From assembly GCA_020638135.1 (NCBI GenBank), contig JACKJE010000008.1, forward strand, positions 1 through 64,000: a stretch of DNA of 64,000 nt, given 5' to 3'. A program made the translations under genes and the position numbers. This document shows positions 57,644 to 64,000 of this stretch, one piece after another (position 1 is the first letter of the stretch; each line of letters starts with the position of its first letter). The DNA comes from Methylobacteriaceae bacterium (lineage in GTDB: Bacteria > Pseudomonadota > Alphaproteobacteria > Rhizobiales > Beijerinckiaceae). The notes beneath the pieces were generated by a model that saw only the letters and a list, made by a program, of their open reading frames with translations, was not told the DNA's origin and searched no databases.

Positions 57644-59122
57644 TCATTTCCCCTCGATCGCCGAAACGCTGATCAGGCGATGGAAGAAGCGGATGATCTC
57701 GGCATAATTGTCCACGCCGATACGCTCGTTGGTGCCGTGGAAGCGCGCGAGATCGCCCGGGCCCGCACGAACAGGCACGAAGCGGTAGACATTGGTCGTC
57801 AGCCCGCTCATCTGCCGCGAATCCGTGCCGGCGATCACGAGGCCCGGCGCGACGACGGCTTCCGGCATGGTCTCGCGGATCGTGCGCTCGATCAGCCTGT
57901 AGGCGTCGCTGTCGGCCGGCGAGACAGGCGACGCCTCGCGGCTGACGCCGACCGCCGCGACTTTCAGCAGCGGATTGCCGATCGTATAGCGCACGTGATG
58001 CAGCACGCTCTCGATGCTGTCGCCGGGCGCGTTGCGGAAATTGACGATCGCTTCCGCCTTGCCCGGCAGAACGTTCGATTTCTCACCGGCGTTGAAGACG
58101 GTCAGCGCGGTCGAGGTGCGCATCATCGCCGCGGAGGCCGGCGACTTTTCCAGAGCCTTGCGCGCCAGAGGCGCGGCGATCCAGAGATTGGAGAGAACGA
58201 GACGGTTGAGCCCGCCCATTTCGGGCGCGAGCGCTTCCAGCGAGGCGCGCGCCACGCCCTCGAGACGCGAGGGCATCTGATGCGCCTCGAGTTTGGCGAG
58301 CGCTTGCGCCACCTCGCCGATGCGGCTAGCGGCCGGCGGCATCGACGAATGGCCGGGCGCGCCTTCCGCGGCGATCGACACGGTCGTCGATCCCTTTTCC
58401 GCAAGGCCGATCAGCGCGATCGGCTTTGCGACGCCCGGGATGACGCCGGACGTGACGATCATGCCTTCGTCGATCACGAATTCCAGTTTCACGCCGCGCT
58501 GATCGAGCAGTTTCGCGATCTGCGTCGCGCCGCGCGGGCCGCCGACTTCCTCGTCGTGGCCCGACGCGATGTAGATCGTGCGCTTGGGCTGCGCGCCCGC
58601 GCTCGCCAGTTTCTCGACCGCTTCCAGCACAGCGAGCAGATTGCTCTTGTCATCCCAGGCGCCGCGGCCCCAGACGAAGCCGTCGGCGATGTCGCCGCTG
58701 AAGGGTTCGTGCGCCCAGTTCTTCTCGGTGCCCGGCGCGATCGGCACGACGTCCTGATGCGCCATCAGCATGATCGGCTTCAGCGCGGCGTCGGAGCCCT
58801 GCCAGGTGTAGAGCAGGCTGAACTGGCCGACTTTTTCGCGCTTCAGCACGCGATGCGCGGCGGGATAGGATTTTTCGAGATAGTCGTGCAGCGCGAGAAA
58901 TTCGTCGGCGCTCGCATCGGGCTTGCCGTCCCAGGAAATCGTCCTGAAACGCACGGCGCCGGCGAGACGCCTGGCCGCGGCGTCCGTATCGACCTCGATC
59001 TTCGGCGCCGATGCGATGATGGTCCTGGTCCTACCGTCACGCGACGCGCGCCCGACCATGATCGCGACGAGCACGCCGATGACAAGCGTGAGAACGCCGA
59101 GCGTCCGAAAGATCCATTTCAT
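57644..59122 (-). CDS. M20/M25/M40 family metallopeptidase, membrane-anchored
   Basis: A 492-residue zinc peptidase of the carboxypeptidase S-like M20 group. An N-terminal span ('GVLTLVIGVLVAIMVG') anchors it in the membrane. Metal and catalytic motifs: 'MLMAHQDVVPIAPG' (His, then Asp two on), 'GRGAWDDKSNLLAVLEAVE' (bridging Asp) and 'GHDEEVGGPRGA' (catalytic Glu-Glu); the dimerisation domain and a late 'FHGTNERIG' histidine follow. It would cleave N-acyl amino acids or peptides in the periplasm. ATG 59122 is chosen since it directly precedes the membrane span. Confidence 0.88.
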   Translation of the reverse strand: MKWIFRTLGVLTLVIGVLVAIMVGRASRDGRTRTIIASAPKIEVDTDAAARRLAGAVRFRTISWDGKPDASADEFLALHDYLEKSYPAAHRVLKREKVGQFSLLYTWQGSDAALKPIMLMAHQDVVPIAPGTEKNWAHEPFSGDIADGFVWGRGAWDDKSNLLAVLEAVEKLASAGAQPKRTIYIASGHDEEVGGPRGATQIAKLLDQRGVKLEFVIDEGMIVTSGVIPGVAKPIALIGLAEKGSTTVSIAAEGAPGHSSMPPAASRIGEVAQALAKLEAHQMPSRLEGVARASLEALAPEMGGLNRLVLSNLWIAAPLARKALEKSPASAAMMRTSTALTVFNAGEKSNVLPGKAEAIVNFRNAPGDSIESVLHHVRYTIGNPLLKVAAVGVSREASPVSPADSDAYRLIERTIRETMPEAVVAPGLVIAGTDSRQMSGLTTNVYRFVPVRAGPGDLARFHGTNERIGVDNYAEIIRFFHRLISVSAIEGK

Positions 59123-59552
59123 CTGCGCTTCGCTCCGGTTCGATTGTGGCGCGACATTGACCGGCGCCGCCCGCGTGATCAAGCGGGCCCGCCTTGACAG
59201 TGATAGGAAAATATGCATAGATGAGACGTCTTCGTGCAACGGACGCTCTTGTAGCGTTCAGGACGTTTTCCTGATCGGAAACGTCCGCGGAAGCCGGCCT
59301 TCAACATGCCGGCCGCTCGGGGAGCGAAGGCCGCGTTTGCGGGCATGATGAGCCCGCGCGCGGCGGCCCAAGCCAGGCCATCCCGACGCGTCGCCCTCGC
59401 GTAACGGCTAGCGGAGGTTAGATACAGGGTCGTCCTCCGGGGGTGCGCCAGGAGCAAGCCTCAAACTTCGCGTGAAAGGCGCGGGAGCAATCCTGTCGCC
59501 GGGGACGCTCGCCATTCAGCGGGCCGATCGGATTTGAGCTCTCCCTTCCTGC
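59123..59552. other. Non-coding stretch; candidate structured RNA on the + strand
   Basis: No supported gene in 430 bases. An exact TTGACA (59194-59199) with an AT-rich following stretch could be a -35 box, though the -10 match is weak. Downstream are a strong hairpin (59260-59286, arms 'GGACGTTTTCC'/'GGAAACGTCC'), a GC hairpin around 'GCCGGCCTTCAACATGCCGGC', a 'GGAGG'/'CCTCC' stem at 59413-59438 and a possible closing pair 'CTCAAA'/'TTTGAG'. It does not show tmRNA, RNase P, SRP or tRNA hallmarks. A minus-strand frame through it has no ribosome site or domain. Confidence 0.35.
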
Positions 59553-59681
59553 TCACAAGGCCTTGCCGGCCTCCTGCCGGAAGGCGGGCGTCCCGCGCCC
59601 TCCGGGGCGAAATGGATGTGCAACCCTGCGTCCGGTGGGATGGCGGGGATGTTTGCGTTTGCGCCGCGCTGGTCGTTGGCG

Positions 59682-59708
59682 CCTTCTCCCCGCCAGCGGG
59701 GAGAGGGA
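59682..59708. repeat. Short hairpin of the 'CTTCTCCCC' repeat family
   Basis: 'CCTTCTCCCCGCCAGCGGGG' followed by AGAGGG forms a compact hairpin just beyond the otnK stop codon and may terminate the otnI-otnK transcript. The bases between 59553 and this point contain further GC-rich inverted segments but no gene. Confidence 0.55.
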
Positions 59709-59713
59709 GAGCG

Positions 59714-60976
59714 CTATCCCATCATCCCCAGCGCGCGGGCAAAGAAATCCGGCCCGCCGAAATTGCCGGACTTCAACGCGAGTTGCAGCGCGCCGTGCGG
59801 GCCGCCGACCGTGCGCAGCACCGGCACGCCGGGCGCGATTTCCGGGCCGACCAGGAAGGCTGGAATCTGCAGACGGTCGACCGCGGCGCCTGAGGTCTCG
59901 CCGCCGGCGATCACCAGCCGCTTCACGCCGCGCGACACGAGTTCGGTCGCGATGCGCGACGTCGCCTGTTCGATCGCGTGGCCGGCCGCGTCGCGTCCAT
60001 ATTTCGCCTGTACGCGCGCAACAGCGTCGGGCGCGGCGCTGGCGGCGATGGCGAGCGGGCCTTGTGCGATGCGTTCGCCGGCCCAGGCGAGGGCGCGTGA
60101 AATCTCCGCGTCGCCCTGCATCAGCGCATCGGTGTCGAGACGCAGCACGGGCATGGATTTTTCGGCGATGGCGAGCTGCTCCAGCGTCGCCTTCGAGCAG
60201 GAGCCCGCGACGATGGCGCTGAGCCCGCCGACGGGATCGAGCTTCGCTTCGTGCTTGGCGCCGCTGGTCGCCAGCGCGCGCGCGAGGCCGAGGCCGAGGC
60301 CGGATGCGCCGGTCGATACGGGCGATTGCAGCGCGGCGCGGCCGAGCGTCTCGAGATCGGATTCGAAGACGGCGTCGGCGATCGCCGCGCCAAAACCCTT
60401 CGCGCTCATGTCGGCGAGCGCTGCAGCCACGGCGTCGGCGCCGCGCGAAACCGTCGCGAGATCGACGAGGCCGACCGGCGCTTTCGACTGCCGCGCCAGC
60501 ACACGCGCGAGATTGGCGTCGTGCATCGGATTGAGCGGATGATCCTTCAGCGGGCTCTCGCTCAGCAGTTCGCCATTGACGAAGAGATGACCGAGATAGA
60601 CGGAGCGGCCGGTCTCGGGAAAGGCGGGCGTGACGATGACGGCGCCGGCTTTCGCGTCCGCCCGGAACGCTTCCGTCACCGGGCCGATATTGCCGGCGTC
60701 GGTCGAATCGAAGGTCGAGCAGATCTTGTACATGACATGGCGCGCGCCGCGCGCTGTCAGCCACGCGCGCGCATTTCGCGCCGCGCTCACGGCCTCGGCG
60801 GCGGCGACCGAGCGGATCTTCAGTGCGACCACGACGGCGTCGACATCGGGCAGCGGTAGTTCGTCCGGCGGCGCGCCAATCGTCTGCACGGTGCGCAGGC
60901 CGTTCTTGGAGAAGGTGTTGGCGAGGTCGGAGGCGCCCGTGTAATCGTCGGCGACCGCGCCGAGCAGGATCGGCAT
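59714..60976 (-). CDS. otnK: Four-carbon acid sugar kinase (3-oxo-tetronate kinase type)
   Basis: A 420-residue kinase of the former DUF1537 family. It starts 'ILLGAVADDYTGASDLANTF', the N-terminal substrate motif, contains 'YKICSTFDSTDAGNIGPVTE' near residue 83, and ends with ATP-site motifs 'VIAGGETSGAAVDRL' and 'ALKSGNFGGPDFFARAL'. OtnK phosphorylates 3-oxo-tetronate formed from four-carbon sugar acids. ATG 60976 follows 'CCGGAGCTGAACT' and lies three bases after the otnI stop, so both are in one operon. The usual aldolase OtnC and a dehydrogenase are not adjacent. Confidence 0.9.
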   Translation of the reverse strand: MPILLGAVADDYTGASDLANTFSKNGLRTVQTIGAPPDELPLPDVDAVVVALKIRSVAAAEAVSAARNARAWLTARGARHVMYKICSTFDSTDAGNIGPVTEAFRADAKAGAVIVTPAFPETGRSVYLGHLFVNGELLSESPLKDHPLNPMHDANLARVLARQSKAPVGLVDLATVSRGADAVAAALADMSAKGFGAAIADAVFESDLETLGRAALQSPVSTGASGLGLGLARALATSGAKHEAKLDPVGGLSAIVAGSCSKATLEQLAIAEKSMPVLRLDTDALMQGDAEISRALAWAGERIAQGPLAIAASAAPDAVARVQAKYGRDAAGHAIEQATSRIATELVSRGVKRLVIAGGETSGAAVDRLQIPAFLVGPEIAPGVPVLRTVGGPHGALQLALKSGNFGGPDFFARALGMMG

Positions 60977-60979
60977 AGT

Positions 60980-61755
60980 TCAGCTCCGGCCGTAGGGCTT
61001 GAACCAGGCGAGCCCGTCGACCGTCGGCCCGCGCGGATTGTATTCGCAGCCGACATAGCCATCGTAGCCGAGACGATCGAGTTCCGCGAACAGGAAGGGA
61101 TAGTTCAGTTCCTCGCCATCAGGCTCGTTTCGCGAGGGAACGCTGGCGATCTGTACGTGGCCGACGATCGGCATCAGGCGGCGCAGCGCCATCGTCACGT
61201 CGCCGTGCATGATCTGGCGATGGTAGATGTCGAATTGCAGCTTGACGTTGGGCATGCCGGCGTCGGCGATGATCTTTTCCGCCAAATCGAAATCGTCGAG
61301 GAAATAGCCAGGCATGTTGCGCCGGTTGATCGGTTCGATCAGCAGATCGAGGCCGGCGTCGGCCAGGCGCGCGCGGCGAGTTCGAGCGCGCCCTGATAGG
61401 TGACCAGGGCCTTCACGTCGGCGGAGGAGGCGAGGCCCGCCATCATGTGCAGGCGCTTGACGCCGGTCGCCGCCGCATAGTCGAGCGCACGGTCGACGCT
61501 CGTCTTGAATTCCTCGGCGCGCCCCTTCAGCGCCGCAAGCCCGCGCTCGCCCGCCGCGAAATCGCCGGGCGGCAGGTTGAACAGGGCCTGCGTCAGATTG
61601 TTGCGCGTCAGCCGCGCGGCGATGTCGTCTGGCGAATGGTCGTAGGGGAACAGATATTCGACCGCCTCGAAGCCTGCCGCCGCCGCCGCGTCGAATCGGT
61701 CGAGGAAATCGTGCTCCGTGAACATCATGGAGAGATTGGCGGCAAATCTGGGCAT
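60980..61755 (-). pseudogene. otnI: Hydroxypyruvate/2-oxo-tetronate isomerase, split by a frameshift
   Basis: The first frame (ATG 61755, site 'CGGAGGGAGCC') gives 'FAANLSMMFTEHDFLDRFDA' through 'VTYQGALELAARA'. Coding then continues in the next frame from about 61380 with 'LADAGLDLLIEPINRRNMPG', 'QFDIYHRQIMHGD' and 'GYVGCEYNPRG'. Joined, it is a complete 258-residue AP-endonuclease-2-like TIM barrel of the Hyi/OtnI family with its Glu/Asp/His metal ligands. One missing base in the GC run near 61370-61385 explains the break. Context with otnK supports OtnI; Hyi is the alternative. Error or recent decay cannot be told apart here. Confidence 0.85.
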
Positions 61756-61870
61756 GGCTCCCTCCGGGGCGGCGCGCATCGTCACGCTGCGAGCGCGACG
61801 CGGCTGTGCAGCCGCTTGTTGCGCCCATTATGCCGGAGGATATCGATTGCAGTCGAGTTGGGGGGAAGAA

Positions 61871-61947
61871 TGGTAGCGGAGGAGGGACTCGAACCCCCGA
61901 CACAAGGATTATGATTCCTCTGCTCTAGCCGGCTGAGCTACTCCGCC
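61871..61947 (-). tRNA. tRNA with anticodon CAT (elongator Met likely; Ile2 possible)
   Basis: On the minus strand a full cloverleaf of 77 bases: acceptor GGCGGAG/CTCCGCT with A73 and encoded CCA, D arm 'GTAGCTCAGCCGGCTAGAGC', anticodon stem GAGGA/TCCTT around the loop ATCATAA (anticodon CAT), and T arm 'GGGGGTTCGAGTCCCTC'. Position 1-72 is a G-T pair. The fully paired stem argues against initiator Met. CAT can also be tRNA-Ile2 after lysidine modification, and sequence alone does not settle this. Confidence 0.9.
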
Positions 61948-62013
61948 ACGCGACGGCGCGCCTGAAGGCTTCGCTGTCGAGCGCGGCGATATAGGCCGCG
62001 CCCTTGCCGGGTG

Positions 62014-62903
62014 TCAAGGTTCGCCCGCCGCGAGCCCTTTGGCGAAGGTCGCGCCGTCGTTGAGGCCCAGTTGGTAGGCGGCATTGAGGCCGGCGGCGTC
62101 GGTCACCGTGAACTTGTTGACGCGGATCGGTTCGGACGGGCGCACGACCGTGCGCAGCGCGGTCGATTCGAGCGGCCGGGCGGAGCGCGTCGAGAGCACG
62201 AGTGTGCGGGCGCCGCGGCTTCAGCCTCCGCCAGCCGGATCAGCGGGGGATTGTCGACCAGGCCGCCATCGAGCGCCGCGCGGCCATTGACCTGGCCGAT
62301 CGGCATGAACGGCGGGACGGCGGCCGTCGCCATCAGGGCGTCGGCGAGTTCGGACGGAGAGCGCGCGGCATGGGTCGACAGCCAGTCGGGCTTAAGGCCG
62401 AGGTAGAGGCCGGCGCGCGAATGGGCGGCGCCGGTGATCGTCTTCTCGACCTGATAGGCGCCGATCGAGGAGAGCGCCGCGAGCGCCCCCGGCATCCAGG
62501 CGGGGGGATGGGCGACCTGGATGAGGATTTCGGGCGCGCGGCGCAAGGCGGCGAGTTCGGCTTCGCCAAAGGTTTCCGCGATCAGGGCGCGATACAGGTC
62601 GCCGACCAGAAAGGGCGAACGGCCGCGCGCCAGCTGCGTCCAGTCGAGGCCGCTGCGCGTCTCGGCGCAGGCGCGAAAGACCCGCTCGCGCACGCGGTCG
62701 CCGGCGCCGATGAGCGAAAAGCATGCCTGGAATGCGCCGGCGGAGACGCCGACGACGAAACGCGGCCTTTGCGGGCGCAGCGCGGTCAGAGCGTCCCAGA
62801 AGCCGCCCTGCCAGTAGCAGCGGGCGCCGCCGCCAGCGAAGGCGACGGCGGCGAAATCGCCTTGCGCCGGTTCGGCGGGGCTGTCGGTGCTGGACGCGGG
62901 CAT
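62014..62903 (-). pseudogene. Patatin-like phospholipase, split by a frameshift near its C-terminus
   Basis: The main frame carries all catalytic parts of a patatin: oxyanion loop 'AFAGGGARCYWQGGF', nucleophile elbow 'VGVSAGAFQACF' and the aspartate in 'ALDGGLVDNPPL'. After 'LAEAEAAA' the frame runs into an unrelated Arg/Ser-rich tail, while the next frame continues sensibly as 'RTLVLSTRSARPLESTAL' to 'GLAAGEP' and stops at 62014. One missing base near 62205-62215 (expected GCGGCGGCCC, observed GCGGCGCCC) explains it. About 295 residues when joined. It hydrolyses acyl lipids; the active site is upstream of the break, so some activity might persist. Confidence 0.82.
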
Positions 62904-63030
62904 GGGCGATGCCTACCGCGCTGCGAAATGCGTGTCGAGATTTGAGCGCGGGGCTTGGCCTGCGACGTCGAGACGCTATTGTGTCGCCCGACGCCGGCCG
63001 AGGCCGAGCAAGAATTCACGGGAGCGAAAC

Positions 63031-64000
63031 ATGCGCGACTATCTGAAGTTCTACATCGACGGCAAATGGGTGGATCCGGTTGCGGCGAAGACGCTCGACG
63101 TCATCAATCCGGCCACCGAAGCCGTCGCCGGCCGCATTTCGCTCGGCGGCGCCGAGGATGTGGACCGCGCCGTCAAGGCCGCCCGCAAGGCTTTCGAGAG
63201 CTGGTCGCAGACCTCGCGCGAAGAACGCATGGACCTGTTCATGCGCATCATGGCGGAGTTGAAGAAGCGCCACGAGGATATGGCCAAGGCCATTACGGAA
63301 GAAATGGGCGCCCCGGTGTGGCTGGCGCAGCGCGCGCAGGCGGCCATGGGCGCGGCGCATTTCGGCACGGCGCTCAACGTGCTCAAGACCTACAAGTTCG
63401 AGGAGCCGCAGCGCGGCACGACGCTGATCGTCAAGGAGCCGATCGGCGTCTGTGGTTTCATCACGCCGTGGAACTGGCCGCTCAACCAGATCGCCTGCAA
63501 GGTCGCGCTGGCGCTGGCGGTCGGCTGCACCATGGTGCTGAAGCCTTCCGAGATCGCGCCCTTCTCGGCGCAGATTTTCGCCGAGATCATGGACGCGGCT
63601 GGCGTGCCGGCCGGCGTGTTCAACATGATCAATGGCGACGGGCTGGGCGTCGGCGCCGCCATCTCGTCGCATCCGGGCGTCGACATGGTGTCCTTCACCG
63701 GCTCGACCCGCGCGGGTATCGAGGTCGCCAAGAACGCCGCGCCGACGATCAAGCGCGTGCATCAGGAACTCGGCGGCAAGAGCCCGAACATCATCCTCGA
63801 AGACGCCGACATGAAGACGGCGATCACTGGCGGCGTGCGCTCGGTGATGACCAATTCCGGCCAGTCCTGCAACGCGCCGACGCGCATGCTGGCGCCGAAA
63901 TCGAAGATGGCGGAAGTCGTCGCCATCGCCAAGGCGGCGGCGGAAGCGACCACGGTCGGCGATCCCAACGGCAATGCGCAGATGGGACCCGTCGTCTCCG
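63031..64000 (+). CDS. Aldehyde dehydrogenase family protein, 3' end cut off
   Basis: The first 323 residues of an NAD(P)-dependent aldehyde dehydrogenase (about 475 expected); the frame is open to the window edge. NAD-binding 'GFITPWNWPLNQIACKVALA' near residue 147, 'LKPSEIAPFSA', 'VSFTGSTRAGIEVAKNAA', the general base Glu in 'HQELGGKSPNI' near residue 248 and catalytic Cys in 'TNSGQSCNAPTRML' near residue 282 are present. ATG 63031 follows 'CACGGGAGCGAAAC'. Substrate not predictable. Divergent from the patatin gene with a 127-base gap. Confidence 0.92.
   Translation, partial: MRDYLKFYIDGKWVDPVAAKTLDVINPATEAVAGRISLGGAEDVDRAVKAARKAFESWSQTSREERMDLFMRIMAELKKRHEDMAKAITEEMGAPVWLAQRAQAAMGAAHFGTALNVLKTYKFEEPQRGTTLIVKEPIGVCGFITPWNWPLNQIACKVALALAVGCTMVLKPSEIAPFSAQIFAEIMDAAGVPAGVFNMINGDGLGVGAAISSHPGVDMVSFTGSTRAGIEVAKNAAPTIKRVHQELGGKSPNIILEDADMKTAITGGVRSVMTNSGQSCNAPTRMLAPKSKMAEVVAIAKAAAEATTVGDPNGNAQMGPVVS

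Noticed and set aside
59390..59410. tmRNA tag reading frame ending VALA-stop
   Set aside because: The preceding codons do not resemble an AND-type tag and no tRNA-like ends were found.
59179..59457. Minus-strand 92-residue frame upstream of the M20 peptidase
   Set aside because: No ribosome site, no recognisable fold, basic low-complexity translation.

Overview
The window is chromosomal DNA of a GC-rich alphaproteobacterium, most likely of the order Hyphomicrobiales (Rhizobiales). The evidence is the FtsK, Tex, CcmFGI and IlvD sequences, the LigAB ring-cleavage enzyme, dense families of short palindromic intergenic repeats of the kind common in this order, and a metabolism rich in acyl-CoA and aromatic-acid enzymes. 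I see no prophage, insertion sequence, CRISPR array or rRNA. One tRNA (anticodon CAT) is present. Start codons below were chosen from ribosome binding sites and family N-termini, so several differ from the longest open frame.

Layout. 0-12.7 kb: DUF3501 protein (cut by the window edge), YeeE/YedE-type sulfur transporter, three dehydrogenases, a MTH1187-type thiamine-binding-like protein, a PEBP protein, a membrane GGDEF-EAL protein, an acyl-CoA dehydrogenase, a CobW GTPase overlapping an amidohydrolase, and a thioesterase. 12.7-22.4 kb: ATC-hydrolase-like protein with a 66-residue orphan, ilvD, an AidB-like dehydrogenase, a DTW protein, an amidase-MFS-FkbM methyltransferase operon and a Crp/Fnr regulator. 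22.4-26.3 kb: cytochrome c maturation genes ccmG-ccmI-ccmF without ccmE or ccmH. 26.4-37.4 kb: an aromatic-acid region with LysR/ligAB, a NitT/TauT-type ABC transporter with its own LysR and an alpha/beta hydrolase, AraC/P450, and ligC. 37.5-39.2 kb: a three-gene operon (periplasmic helical protein, carboxymuconolactone-decarboxylase-like protein, rhodanese) behind an AT-rich promoter. 39.3-48.7 kb: ftsK, tex, a PEP-mutase-family lyase, a class-C serine hydrolase and pgm. 48.7-59.1 kb: two acyl-CoA ligases around a solitary amino-acid-type binding protein, a DUF47-Pit phosphate operon with a PHO-box-like site, a short-chain dehydrogenase and thiolase pair, and an M20 peptidase. 59.1-64 kb: an unexplained 430-base non-coding stretch, otnK-otnI, the tRNA, a patatin, and an aldehyde dehydrogenase cut by the window edge.

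How the genes fit together. ligA/ligB open protocatechuate by 4,5-cleavage, and LigC would oxidise the product, so one pathway is split over about 9 kb. Acyl-CoA ligases, acyl-CoA dehydrogenases, a 3-hydroxyacyl-CoA-dehydrogenase-like SDR, a thiolase and a thioesterase form a dispersed acyl-CoA degradation set. Four genes (P450, ligC, otnI, patatin) are each split by one small frameshift while both halves stay well conserved. Either the assembly carries indel errors or these genes are freshly inactivated.

Most notable for follow-up: a palindromic repeat inserted in frame in ftsK, a near-consensus PHO box before the phosphate operon, the AT-rich promoter with a perfect 12-bp palindrome before the rhodanese operon, a ccm cluster missing two usual members, an SDR without the canonical Ser-Tyr-Lys residues, and the non-coding stretch at 59.2-59.55 kb.
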